Shown here: in pieces, positions 54,271-62,397 of the stretch
Position numbering within the stretch: the first letter of the stretch is position 1
Layout: every line of letters starts with the position of its first letter
Source of the DNA: Desulfatibacillum alkenivorans DSM 16219
GTDB lineage: Bacteria > Desulfobacterota > Desulfobacteria > Desulfobacterales > Desulfatibacillaceae
DNA length: 64,000 nucleotides
NCBI RefSeq assembly: GCF_900142135.1
Contig: NZ_FQZU01000002.1
Span: forward strand, 248,001 to 312,000
Direction: 5' to 3'
Notes under the pieces: generated by a model
What the model was told of the DNA's origin: nothing
Seen by the model: the letters and a program-made list of their open reading frames with translations, nothing else
Database searches by the model: none
Translations under genes and position numbers: made by a program

Positions 54271-54343
54271 CCGTAGGTCGGGTTAAGAAGTCCAGGGATG
54301 GACCTTCAAGCTGGCAACGGTGCTGTTGGACTTCAAACCCAAC
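54271..54343. repeat. Intergenic inverted-repeat element, family C, copy 2
   Basis: GGGTTAAGAAGTCCA (54280-54294) pairs, with one gap, with TGGACTTCAAACCC (54327-54340), and GTTGTTGGGTTTAGC recurs at 54400. The element is related to 48472-48536, sharing the GGGTT, AAGTCC and AACCCAAC units. The rest of 54108-54672 shows no gene or RNA that I recognise. Confidence 0.65.
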
Positions 54344-54672
54344 AAAAATTGCAGCAATCGCCCTTTGAAGCCTGCCCCATGGAAGAGAGGTCGGAGCCAG
54401 TTGTTGGGTTTAGCAAAAAAGGACGCGGCTTCACAGCAATTATGGCTGGATTAATGTTTCTGCTTTTCTCTCGTTCCCATGCTGTCAGCTCGTATCGCAG
54501 TAGTTGTTTTTTTGCGATGCGGGCTGTACGCGTGGGAATGCATCCCGGACTATCCAACTTTCTCAAACGTCAAACGTAGATTTGACCCCATGCCCTACAC
54601 TCTCCGGCGTCTTGACTTCCTCATGATTTCACCCTGCAATTTGTAAAGGATTTCTTAAGAGGAGGTTATCCC

Positions 54673-54942
54673 ATGGATATTCAACTGACCACCCAAATTC
54701 TAAAAGAAAAAGACGTTTTTATCGCCTACGCTCCTGAAATAGACATTGCAAGCTGCGGACGGAATCCGGATGAGGCTGCTAAAAATCTATGAGAGGCTGT
54801 TGAGCTTTTTATTGAGACAGCCATGGAGCAAGGAACGTTTCAAGACATTTTGGAGGAGTGCGGGTTTTCCGAAACTGCCTCTTATTGGAAAGGACCGGAG
54901 ATTATTTCAAGCAAGCGCCTCCAACTATCCATGCCGGCTTAG
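54673..54942 (+). pseudogene. HicB-family protein, interrupted by an in-frame TGA
   Basis: AGAGGAGG lies 7 bases before the ATG. The frame reads MDIQLTTQILKEKDVFIAY, APEIDIASCGRNPDEAAKNL, then TGA (54790-54792), then EAVELFIETAMEQGTFQDI and LEECGFSETASYWKGPEII, stopping at 54942. Both halves fit one HicB/UPF0150-like protein of about 89 residues, with the typical Y-x-P-E-x-D-I-A-S-x-G-x(2)-P-x-E-A. A CGA to TGA change would explain the break. No hicA is adjacent. Selenocysteine recoding is a remote alternative. Confidence 0.75.
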
Positions 54943-55017
54943 CGCCATGCCCATTATTACTCCTTTCTTATATACCGTTTCCGGTTTTTTTGTCCCTATT
55001 TAGGCGCTATTCCAATG

Positions 55018-55302
55018 ACACTGGGTTCCCGTTTCCGGGAGTCCGTCAGGATAATTGCATAACTGAGGCAATCATCCCGCCGCATCCCTCCACGGGGATG
55101 ACGGAGAGCAGCGGCAATACCCAGACAAAGGGGGGCGCCCATATATAAGGCCTTCAAGCGTCCTCTGTTCTTTCGATGGCCGCAAAATCTCGTCATCCCG
55201 GCAAGGGACGGTCTGTATTTAAAGACCGTCCTGCAAGCCGGAACCCAGCGCCATTATGGACTTGCCTTGAAAGGCAATTACTTGTTTGAACGCAACTTGT
55301 CA
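55018..55302. repeat. Long intergenic repeat family B, copy 2
   Basis: It aligns in order with 11041-11337. The inner hairpin GGACGGTCT (55206-55214) / AGACCGTCC (55223-55231) is a perfect 9-bp stem although several bases differ from copy 1. The outer CCCGGC/GCCGG stem is kept. It lies between the hicB remnant and the lipase terminator, with no coding sequence. Confidence 0.75.
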
Positions 55303-55356
55303 CCAGCCTGCAATAAAGATGGCGGCCTCCAAGCCCAAACGCCCGTATTTGAAAAC

Positions 55357-55390
55357 GCAAAAAAGGGAGCCCGGACTGACCGGACTCCCT
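55357..55390 (-). terminator. Intrinsic terminator of the lipase gene
   Basis: On the minus strand AGGGAGTCCGG-TCAGT-CCGGGCTCCCT is followed by seven T's, 43 bases after the lipase stop. Confidence 0.85.
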
Positions 55391-55432
55391 TTGTATTTCA
55401 AGGACTGTTTACATTTTTAGTTTGGGAATCAA

Positions 55433-56326
55433 TCAGTATCCCCTGTCCTTCAGGTCGCTCACGATGTCCACGAAGAAGTCGGGAGCGTCAAAACCGGGGG
55501 TGATGCCGAAAAGCTGGCCCACAATGTTCAGGTGATCCACGCCCAGGCTCCACCATGCGCCGTCTTCCACGCCGCGGAATTTGCCCCATTTGGCGCTTTC
55601 CACGCCGACCAGCCCGTCATTGGAGCCTTCGTAGCCAAGCATGATCAGCCAGGTGGGGGCCAGGACCACGCTGTTGCAGCCTGCTTTGGCCTTGGCGGCC
55701 CAGCTTTGGTAGTACACGCTGCTCAGGTTGGGCGTGTTGGGATTGAACACGTCGCTCATGTAGTCGGTCACCAGGTCGTAGCCGTTTTCCAGGCTTTGAG
55801 GATTGTCATCGCCGAAGATGAAGGCGTAGACAAAATCCAGGACGTCGCCGCCCACGCTCAGCAATCCGGAGGGAAGGCCGTTCATGATCAGGTCGGCGAT
55901 GCTGCTTCCCTGGTGGGGCCCTGCAATGCTGGTGTGGCTTTTGACGTAGCGGCCCAGGCTCAGGTTGGACATGGCGTACCGGGTGTATATGGTTCCGTGG
56001 GAGTGGCCGATGACGTTAATCTTGGAGGCGCCGGACACAGCCATGATTTGAAAAGCCTGACGCTGAAAGTCAGCAGCCTTGTTTTCCGTGGCGTCCATGC
56101 CGTTGACCGACGTGATGTACACTTCGGCGCCTTCGTCTTCCAGCGCTTCCTCAATGCCCCACCAGTAATCCATGATCCCCAGGATCTCGGCCGATGCGCC
56201 CATGCCATGGGCCAGAACCACCGGGTACTTGGTGTCGCAAATGTCCTTGCTGCCGCCGGCGAGCGCCAGTCCGGGAATCAGCAAAAGAGCGGCCAACGCC
56301 AGAATTAATGCTTGCTTCTTCATCAT
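55433..56326 (-). CDS. Secreted triacylglycerol lipase, Pseudomonas family I type
   Basis: The protein has 297 residues. A signal peptide (1-23) is cut near ALAGGS. The fold is alpha/beta hydrolase: oxyanion-hole VVLAHGMG (H40), nucleophile S109 in VIGHSHG, acid D237 in GSNDGLVG and H265 in GVDHLN. LSLGRYVKSHTSIAGPHQGSSIADLI is a family I.1/I.2 block. These lipases hydrolyse triacylglycerols outside the cell and need a membrane foldase; one is encoded at 48645. The structured leader at 56367-56460 predicts c-di-GMP control. ATG with GGGGGA upstream; an alternative ATG lies one codon later. Confidence 0.93.
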   Translation of the reverse strand: MMKKQALILALAALLLIPGLALAGGSKDICDTKYPVVLAHGMGASAEILGIMDYWWGIEEALEDEGAEVYITSVNGMDATENKAADFQRQAFQIMAVSGASKINVIGHSHGTIYTRYAMSNLSLGRYVKSHTSIAGPHQGSSIADLIMNGLPSGLLSVGGDVLDFVYAFIFGDDNPQSLENGYDLVTDYMSDVFNPNTPNLSSVYYQSWAAKAKAGCNSVVLAPTWLIMLGYEGSNDGLVGVESAKWGKFRGVEDGAWWSLGVDHLNIVGQLFGITPGFDAPDFFVDIVSDLKDRGY

Positions 56327-56366
56327 CGTTCTCCCCCTGAGAAGTTATGGTGTGGTGAGATAAAAC

Positions 56367-56460
56367 TAAAAAAGCCGGGTTGCCTCTGAAGTGCAACCCG
56401 GCTGTCTTTTATGATCAAGACCCGTGGCTTTCCGTCCCGGCCTCGCGACCGGTTTGGCAA
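56367..56460 (-). promoter_or_regulatory. c-di-GMP-I (GEMM) riboswitch with overlapping terminator, upstream of the lipase
   Basis: On the minus strand the leader reads TTGCCAAACC, then P2 CCGGTC-GCGA-GGCCGG with a GNRA loop, GGACGGAAAGCCACGG, then P3 GGGTCTT/AAGACAGCC, and ends GCCGGGTTGCA. This is the class I c-di-GMP aptamer pattern (56392-56459). The ligand-contact G (G20 of the Vc2 aptamer) and the facing C appear kept. The 3' arm GCCGGGTTGC (56402-56393) can instead pair with GCAACCCGGC (56383-56374) ahead of six T's. Ligand binding should therefore block termination: an ON switch. Confidence 0.87.
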
Positions 56461-56538
56461 AACGAATTGTTGATTTGGAATTCGCCCGGGTGAAGTGTAG
56501 GCTTTGAAGATCGTACTTTTTCACCCGCGTTGAACGGA

Positions 56539-56567
56539 ATTTATCTCAAAACTTCTACGCCTGTCAA
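56539..56567 (-). promoter_or_regulatory. Promoter of the lipase leader
   Basis: TTGACA (56567-56562), a 17-base spacer and ATAAAT (56544-56539) lie about 80 bases before the aptamer. They predict a leader of roughly 200 bases containing the whole riboswitch. Confidence 0.6.
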
Positions 56568-56663
56568 GAAAAAAATTCTACACATGGGTAAGAACACCGT
56601 TATAAATATCAGCCGTCATTCGGGTCGGATGCACCATGGGGCTGACCTGTTAATTTTGGCCCT

Positions 56664-57563
56664 TTAATCCAGTCGATCAGCCAAAAACCGTCCGCCGCGG
56701 ATCAACAGGGACCTTCCCAGGCCGGAGCGTCCTGCCAGGCCCTGGAGCACGTGGACCCTGCTGTTGTAAATTTCCAGGGCCGCATCCACGCCGTGGGCCT
56801 GGGCGCGTTCCACGGTTTCCCGGGCGTCGCAGCGGAGAAGCTCGCCCTTTGCCGCCTGAACCAAAATGGGCGGCAGGCCGGCGTAATCACCGTAGGCCGG
56901 GCTGATCAGAGGATTTTTCTTATCCGATCCGGCCGCGTAAAGGTCCGAGGCGTAGCGCACATACCGGTCCTGGCGATGCTTGACGCCCGTTCTTTGAAAT
57001 TGGCCGGACTTATTGCATTCGTACAGGTTGGTCCAGGGGGACATGCAGTAGGCTCCGGCCGGCAGGGGGAGGCTTTTTTGCTTGAGCGCCAGCAGCAGGG
57101 CCAGGGTCAGGCCTCCCCCCGCGGAGTCTCCTGCGATGACGATTTTTTCCGGCTTAACCCCGGAAGCCAGAATCGCGCCGTAAGCCAAAAGGGCGTCTTC
57201 CAAAGCCGCGGGAAAAGGGTGCTCCGGCGCCAGGCGGTAATCTATGATCACTCCCCGGGCCGAGGTTATGCGGCACAGGGCCGAGGCCAGGGGCCTGTGG
57301 GTGCTGATGGAGCCCATGAGATACGCCCCGCCGTGGAGGTACAACAGGGTCCTGCCGTCCGTATGCGCCCATCCGGTTATGATTTCCGCCGGCATGCTCT
57401 CTATGCGGGTTTTGATGATTTTGGCCTTTTGGGGCGTCCTGCCCAAAGTCTTGACGATTCCGTCCAGCATAAATCGTTGAAACCAAAGGGATTGGGGGCT
57501 GTCATTGAACATGGATCTTAACAGAACATTAGGTTTTTTCCGACCGTTGGATCTTGCCGCCAT
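56664..57563 (-). CDS. Alpha/beta hydrolase, hormone-sensitive-lipase-like esterase
   Basis: The protein has 299 residues. HSL signature LYLHGGAYLMGS (H77-G-G) forms the oxyanion hole. Nucleophile S147 is in IAGDSAGGGLTLAL. GVIIDYRLAPEHPFPAALEDALLAY is the classic family block. The acid is probably in GELLRCDARE and the histidine in SRVHVLQ, although that end is divergent. It has no signal peptide, so it is an intracellular short-chain esterase. AGGGAGGGG precedes the ATG. The palindrome at 57597-57610 in its promoter region suggests regulation. It is not co-transcribed with the lipase, which has its own promoter. Confidence 0.9.
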   Translation of the reverse strand: MAARSNGRKKPNVLLRSMFNDSPQSLWFQRFMLDGIVKTLGRTPQKAKIIKTRIESMPAEIITGWAHTDGRTLLYLHGGAYLMGSISTHRPLASALCRITSARGVIIDYRLAPEHPFPAALEDALLAYGAILASGVKPEKIVIAGDSAGGGLTLALLLALKQKSLPLPAGAYCMSPWTNLYECNKSGQFQRTGVKHRQDRYVRYASDLYAAGSDKKNPLISPAYGDYAGLPPILVQAAKGELLRCDARETVERAQAHGVDAALEIYNSRVHVLQGLAGRSGLGRSLLIRGGRFLADRLD

Positions 57564-57596
57564 CGCCCCTCCCTGGTTTGTTTGTTGGATAAATAA

Positions 57597-57610
57597 ACTG
57601 ACATGTCAGT
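57597..57610. promoter_or_regulatory. Perfect 14-bp palindrome, putative repressor operator
   Basis: ACTGACATGTCAGT lies 34 bases upstream of the esterase ATG. Its form is like TetR-family operators, but no such regulator gene lies nearby. Confidence 0.5.
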
Positions 57611-57946
57611 CTTTGCGGCAGAATAAAATTGAACGATCGGATTGTCAAGGAGATATAAGTTGGAAAGAGGCGATAAGAGCCCTGTCAGATCTCGAAACGG
57701 CCCCGGCGCCGCTCCTTTTTGGGGCATGCCGGGCAGGGTTTCCTATTCCAAATGTTTATGCAGGGTGCGGGGCTTGCCCCGCCCGAAGCAGGGGCTGGGC
57801 TTCCGGCCCAAAGAACGCGGGGACCGCGCAACCACAGCGAGGAGACCTCGCAACTACCCCTCCATCCGAATACAAACCGGAGACCTGGTTTACAAAATAA
57901 ACTGATGACGTGATTTGCACATAATGACGGCGCCCCGACCTCGGAA
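57611..57946. other. Intergenic gap with short GC-rich palindromes, no gene seen
   Basis: GGGGCTTGCCCC (57769-57780) and GCATGCCGGGCAGGG (57724-57738) occur here. Related sequence is found in reverse at 15494-15525 (GGGGCTTGCCC and TGCCCGGCATGC), so these are minor interspersed repeats. Short frames crossing the gap have no similarity to known proteins and no ribosome site. Confidence 0.45.
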
Positions 57947-57997
57947 TAAAAAAACCGGGACTGACGGCCGTTGCCAGCCGTCCATCCCGGTTTTAAA
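57947..57997 (-). terminator. Terminator of the telA gene (bidirectional)
   Basis: AAAACCGGGAT-GGACGGC...GCCGTC-AGTCCCGGTTTTTTT on the minus strand makes a long stem, with T runs on both sides. It lies 31 bases after the TelA stop. Confidence 0.87.
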
Positions 57998-58027
57998 ATC
58001 TGTCAAAGCCCGCTTTTAAGGGGGCTG

Positions 58028-59230
58028 TTAATCGATTTTGTTCACGGCGTCCCGGGCGGCTTCCTGGGCCTGGGCGCGTTTTTCCATGTCCTTGGTCATT
58101 TCCTCTAACTGGGCCATGTTGGACTTGGCGGATTCCAGCATCTGGCCTTCGATCTTGGAGGCTTCGGCCATGCGGGAGGTGAGGATATTGTAGGACTTGA
58201 CCAGATCCTGAAAGCGCACCAGAGGCTCGTTGGTGACCTTGGCCACCTCGGCCGCGTTGTCCATGGAGTCCTCGGCGATGGACACCATGAGCCCGCCCAG
58301 GTACTCTTGGGAGGCGGCCAGGGCCTGGGCGATTTCCTTTTCGTCCTGCTGGGCGATTTTGAGGGCCAGGCCGTTTTCCAGGACCGGGCGGGTGAGGTTG
58401 ACCATGCTTTTGATGGAGTCCCGCAGGTTGTCGTGGTTGTCCATGGTGATGTTCATGGTCACGAAAAACTGGGAGAATGCGTTTTCGGTCACCTTGATGT
58501 TCTGGAGCCTTCTCACCACCCGGACAATGGCCTTTTGCAGGGCCTGCTTTTCGATTTCGTCGGTCATTTCTGGCTGGAGCTTTTCCATCTCCTGCAAAAG
58601 CACCTGGAGCTTGTAGCCCCGCAGCCGCAGCTCGTTTTGAAGCTGCTTGAGGTTGTTGTACCGCTCTTCGATTTCCAGGGTGTTTTCCAGCAGCTTGTCG
58701 CTGCCCGCCATCAGGGACTGGATAATGGCGTCCACCTGGGTCTGGACCGACTCATAACGCATGGCAATGTCGGCCAGGATCTTGCCTACGCCGGGCACGC
58801 CCCTGAACATGCGGGAGAAAAAGCCCGCGGTCTGGGATTTTTTCAACTGCTCGATGGCCGGATACGGGTTGATCTGGTCCATGACCTCGCGCAATTTCAC
58901 CAAATCCTGGGGGATGCTGTTCTTTTCGCCATTGCTCATCCGGTCCATGACCTTGCCCAAAGAGGTGCGCATAAGCCCGAACTCCCCGTTGGCCTTGGTC
59001 TGGACGTCGTCGCCCACGGAGGTCGCCTCCCGAAGCGCGGTCCTGTCCGTGGGGTCGGCCTTGATTTTTTCCAGCAGGACCAGGGCGGCTTCCTTGGCGG
59101 CGTCCGCCTCGGGCGCGGGGACGTTTTTGGGCGGCTCCAGCACGGCGGGAACCAGTTCTTTTAAAGCCTGCTCCGGGCTTTGCTCCACGATTTCAGCGTC
59201 GATGACGGGAGATTGTCCGTTTTCTGTCAT
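58028..59230 (-). CDS. Toxic anion resistance protein TelA family
   Basis: The protein has 400 residues with the TelA family layout throughout: INPYPAIEQLKKSQTAGFFSRMFRGVPGVGKILADIAMRYESVQTQVDAIIQSL, then ENTLEIEERYNNLKQLQNELRLRGYKLQVLL, and VTENAFSQFFVTMNITMDNHDNLRDSIKSMVNLTRPVLENGLALKIAQQ. It is mostly helical and cytoplasmic. The N-terminal 60 residues are Pro/Ala-rich and variable. The family is named for tellurite resistance, but its biochemical role is unsettled and no ter genes are nearby. Monocistronic, with a strong terminator. Confidence 0.94.
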   Translation of the reverse strand: MTENGQSPVIDAEIVEQSPEQALKELVPAVLEPPKNVPAPEADAAKEAALVLLEKIKADPTDRTALREATSVGDDVQTKANGEFGLMRTSLGKVMDRMSNGEKNSIPQDLVKLREVMDQINPYPAIEQLKKSQTAGFFSRMFRGVPGVGKILADIAMRYESVQTQVDAIIQSLMAGSDKLLENTLEIEERYNNLKQLQNELRLRGYKLQVLLQEMEKLQPEMTDEIEKQALQKAIVRVVRRLQNIKVTENAFSQFFVTMNITMDNHDNLRDSIKSMVNLTRPVLENGLALKIAQQDEKEIAQALAASQEYLGGLMVSIAEDSMDNAAEVAKVTNEPLVRFQDLVKSYNILTSRMAEASKIEGQMLESAKSNMAQLEEMTKDMEKRAQAQEAARDAVNKID

Positions 59231-59452
59231 AACCGTATTCCTCCTGGGAATCCTGGGTGTTTGTTTTTTTTATATCCGACGGGCGGAATGAACGCGCCGA
59301 AGCATTGCTGCCGAAAAACTGACTATTACTAAAGGGCCGGAAGGGTTGTCAATGCCGTCCGTCCCGTCTTTTCATAATTTATCAAGGTTTGGTTTTTGTT
59401 AAAAGACGTGGGCGGCCCCGGCAATGGAGGCGCATCCCCTGAAAGACGGCAA

Positions 59453-59496
59453 CAAAAGGGGCGGCTCGGAAAGCAACCGCCTCCAAACCGCCCCTT
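59453..59496 (-). terminator. Terminator of the first propeller gene
   Basis: AAGGGGCGG pairs with CCGCCCCTT (59488-59496 with 59456-59464), with TTTTG after it on the minus strand. The loop and flanks nearly match 62331-62377. Confidence 0.8.
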
Positions 59497-59519
59497 GGAG
59501 ATAATTCGCAGTTTTTTAT

Positions 59520-61832
59520 CTACCGCAGGCCCGCCACTTTTTGAAGCACGTAGATGCTTTCCGCCTGATCCACCTTGCCGTCGCCGGTGACGTCCGTGGG
59601 GGTGGATTGCACTCCCGTGGTTTTGCCTGACAAGGCGCCCATGGAAAGTACGGCGTCTGCCAGATCAATGCGTCCGTCCCGGGATACGTCGCCCATGACC
59701 GGCCTGCGCACCACAATACCCGCGTTAATGGATTGAAGCCAAACCATGCCTCCGCAGAAGTAGATGTCGCCCTGGGCGTTCACGGTCATCAGATCCTGGT
59801 TTGTTTGGTTGGCTGGCACGGGGGCGCCGTCGAATACCATGTTTGCGGGAATGCCGCCGTTCAAAAAAGGCATGGGCCGGGTGTTGAAAAGCGTGGCGTC
59901 GGTCTGGGTGACCCAGGTGTTCGTCTCGCTGTCAAAGGTCTGGCTGGCCGTATTCCATACGGCGCCATTTTTGTCCACGTACAGGCGAGGGCCTCCCAGG
60001 AAGCCGGAGGCGTCTCCCCGAGTAAAGACATGCCATGTGGGATCCCCCCCTTCGGGATCCTTTTTCCTGACGCTCACCTTGGGGGTGCTGATGAAGGTGG
60101 TCATGAACCAGATGTTTTCCTCCCCGTCCATAAGAGCGTATTGAATCCGGTAGTCGGGGAACTTGGCGGCGTCGTTGGTGTCGAAAATCTCCCAGGCCGA
60201 GTTGTCCGCGTTCAGATGATACACATTGTTTGCCCCCAGGAACCACTTGCCGTCCAGGGGATCCACATACAGGTTATAAAAATAAGTGTCGGCCGGGGGG
60301 GCTGGAGATTCGGAGGGCAGGTCCAGCCACTGCTCCGTGTTGATGTCGTAGGCCAGGGGGGCGCGGCGGGTGGGGGCGAAATAGGCAATGTTACGGGAAT
60401 CCACCCCAACGCCGGTGACGCTGCCGGAACTAGGGTCCCCGGGCAGGCCCATGGCGTCTTCCCTATACTGAACCCAGGTTCCGTCGGCTTTCAATCGGGC
60501 CACGCTGGGGGCGTCATAGGCGGCGAACCACACGCCCCCGCTCAGGTCTCCGGCTATGGAATTGATGCGGTGGCTGGTCAGGGTGGTGCTTGTTTTCCTA
60601 TAATTATAGGAAACCACCTGGGGGTCTTCTTTCCTGGACCCTAAAGTCCAGCCGTGCACGCCGGAACCATAGTTAGTCGCAACATCCACAACAAACCACA
60701 GAACGCCGCCGTGTTCCTGCAAGCTCAGAACCTGTTCACTTCCCACGCCCAGGCTGGCGCAGGTGGTGCGGGTCCAGGTCCCTCCACTGGCGGGGCTGTA
60801 TTTGACGATGCCGCTATAGTTGGGGGCGAACCACATGCCGCCGTCGGACGCAGGGGCCAACCGGTTGACGGCATTACTGGAGCCGTTGGCCACGGTGGAG
60901 AGATTGTAATACACCCAGTCGTCCCCGGTTGTGAGGCAAAAAACCCCCCCGGTCCCGTAGGTTGAATTGCCAAACCACATGTTCCCGGACGCATCCTCCA
61001 TGATGCACGTGATGGGGCTGTTCTCCTGGGGAACTTCCGGGTCATTAGTATACTCCGGGTGGTAGACGGGATCGCCCACCAGAGCCATGTCGTACATGGT
61101 TGAACCCTGGTACAGCCCCCGTTCGTTGGCCATCCAGTGTCTCCCCTGGCTGTCAATGTAAGCGTCCTGGATCAGGTCGTTGTTATACGTGGAATATACG
61201 GCCACGGTTTCCGCCACGTTGAAAGAAGGGTCCAGGTGTTTGAGGCTTTTGTAGGCGACCAGCAAAACGTTTTGGGACCCGTCCTGATTGTCAATCAAAT
61301 GGATGGTGTGGACGCTGTCCACATGGGTGGTGTCCGTAAAGCCGGATTGGGTATTTTCCATGGTGATCGTGAGCCAGGAGTCATCCGGCTTTTGCACCAG
61401 CACGGTGCGGTTGTCCAGGGCGTACCAGGCGTTGCCGGCTTTATCCCGGACCACGTAGTTTATCTCCTCATTCAACTGAGGCTTTTCCACCACGTTATTG
61501 TAATCGCCTTCCAGCCAGTTATTGGCCCGGGAATTGGTCAGATACTGAAAGCGGGTTTCACCGGAAGGCAAACGCCAGACCCCAGGATCATATTCCGAGC
61601 CATTGGAGGCCGTGACCCACACCGCGCCCGTGGAATCCACGGTCAGGTCTTGAGGCATATAAGGCACGCTGTTGGCGCGTATTCTGTACCAGTCCGGCGG
61701 GGTTTCTTCCTGGGCCAGCGCCGTTTGAAAACCTGAGCACAGGAAAATCAGCATGAGACCGAGAAGCGTCCCGGTAAAGAGGCGTTTTTTAAAGAGACGG
61801 ATTGCGTAGAGTTTACGAAATTCTTTCAACAT
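59520..61832 (-). CDS. Secreted beta-propeller protein with C-terminal dockerin-like EF-hands
   Basis: The ATG at 61832 follows AAGGGG; an in-frame GTG lies two codons earlier. This gives 770 residues. A basic N-terminus and hydrophobic segment (about 18-38, TLLGLMLIFLCSGFQTALA) form a signal peptide. Repeats of the two-component-regulator propeller type carry D-x-x-G-N/G-x-W-F (DASGNMWFG, ASDGGMWFAP, DLSGGVWFAAY). The last 58 residues hold two dockerin loops: DVSRDGRIDLAD and DVTGDGKVDQAE, ending LQKVAGLR. No kinase or output domain follows. It is a paralogue of the gene at 62398. It is probably displayed or released, and the ligand is unknown. Confidence 0.87.
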   Translation of the reverse strand: MLKEFRKLYAIRLFKKRLFTGTLLGLMLIFLCSGFQTALAQEETPPDWYRIRANSVPYMPQDLTVDSTGAVWVTASNGSEYDPGVWRLPSGETRFQYLTNSRANNWLEGDYNNVVEKPQLNEEINYVVRDKAGNAWYALDNRTVLVQKPDDSWLTITMENTQSGFTDTTHVDSVHTIHLIDNQDGSQNVLLVAYKSLKHLDPSFNVAETVAVYSTYNNDLIQDAYIDSQGRHWMANERGLYQGSTMYDMALVGDPVYHPEYTNDPEVPQENSPITCIMEDASGNMWFGNSTYGTGGVFCLTTGDDWVYYNLSTVANGSSNAVNRLAPASDGGMWFAPNYSGIVKYSPASGGTWTRTTCASLGVGSEQVLSLQEHGGVLWFVVDVATNYGSGVHGWTLGSRKEDPQVVSYNYRKTSTTLTSHRINSIAGDLSGGVWFAAYDAPSVARLKADGTWVQYREDAMGLPGDPSSGSVTGVGVDSRNIAYFAPTRRAPLAYDINTEQWLDLPSESPAPPADTYFYNLYVDPLDGKWFLGANNVYHLNADNSAWEIFDTNDAAKFPDYRIQYALMDGEENIWFMTTFISTPKVSVRKKDPEGGDPTWHVFTRGDASGFLGGPRLYVDKNGAVWNTASQTFDSETNTWVTQTDATLFNTRPMPFLNGGIPANMVFDGAPVPANQTNQDLMTVNAQGDIYFCGGMVWLQSINAGIVVRRPVMGDVSRDGRIDLADAVLSMGALSGKTTGVQSTPTDVTGDGKVDQAESIYVLQKVAGLR

Positions 61833-62330
61833 GGCCACACCCCTTCAAATAAATTGTGAAGAAAACAAGGTTCGATCGATCTTCAGCAAAGGTGCTGCGT
61901 GGAGGTGAAAAATTATGTGCGCGGACGGCGCAGGAAGGACGAATTTACTCATCCGGCCATGCAAGCCGTTTTAAATTCCAGCTATTTTCAAGTTCGGGTA
62001 GAAGATTTCAGGAGAAAATATCCCAAAACCTCACCTCGAACCAAGCCTCCGGAAGATTCGGAAGGCCTTGCTCCACATTGTATTAAATAGCCTTGCCATG
62101 GGCGAAAGGCAAGATAATTTTCAAGCCCTCCGTTCTCGAAAACTTAGGGAAAATGGAACTGCCTCAAAAGTATTCAGGCGATGATTAAGAGAGTGTGAAG
62201 GCGTTCTTTATATCCGCCATTGTCAATAGCCGGCGGCGTGCAAAAAACAAACAACATTACTGCTGAGAGATTACGGAAAGTGAAGAACAGCAGGTAAATG
62301 GGGCGGGATTGGGTCCCTGGAGGGAAGGTT
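61833..62330. other. Gap between the two propeller genes, about 500 bases
   Basis: It holds the promoter region of the left propeller gene. A 63-codon frame on the plus strand (61899-62090, GTG start) has a possible ribosome site but no recognisable similarity, so I do not call it. No RNA element is seen. Confidence 0.4.
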
Positions 62331-62377
62331 AAAAAAAAAGGGCGGCTTGGGAAGCAACCGCCTCCAAACCGCCCCTT
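62331..62377 (-). terminator. Terminator of the second propeller gene
   Basis: GGGGCGG...CCGCCC is followed on the minus strand by nine T's, 20 bases after the stop. It is nearly identical to the terminator at 59453-59496. Confidence 0.82.
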
Positions 62378-62397
62378 ATGGATAATCCGTAGTTTTT

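Noticed and set aside
54790-54792. TGA in hicB considered as selenocysteine
   Set aside because: No HicB selenoprotein is known to me and a single CGA-to-TGA change explains it. It is kept only as a remote option in the findings.
56392-56459. Riboswitch aptamer read as the cGAMP-sensing GEMM variant
   Set aside because: The base aligned to position 20 appears to be G, as in c-di-GMP sensors, where the cGAMP variant has A. One extra C in the adjoining loop makes the alignment slightly uncertain.
61899-62090. 63-codon plus-strand frame between the propeller genes
   Set aside because: It has a GTG start with a possible ribosome site but no similarity to known proteins and no neighbour. The evidence is not enough to call a gene.
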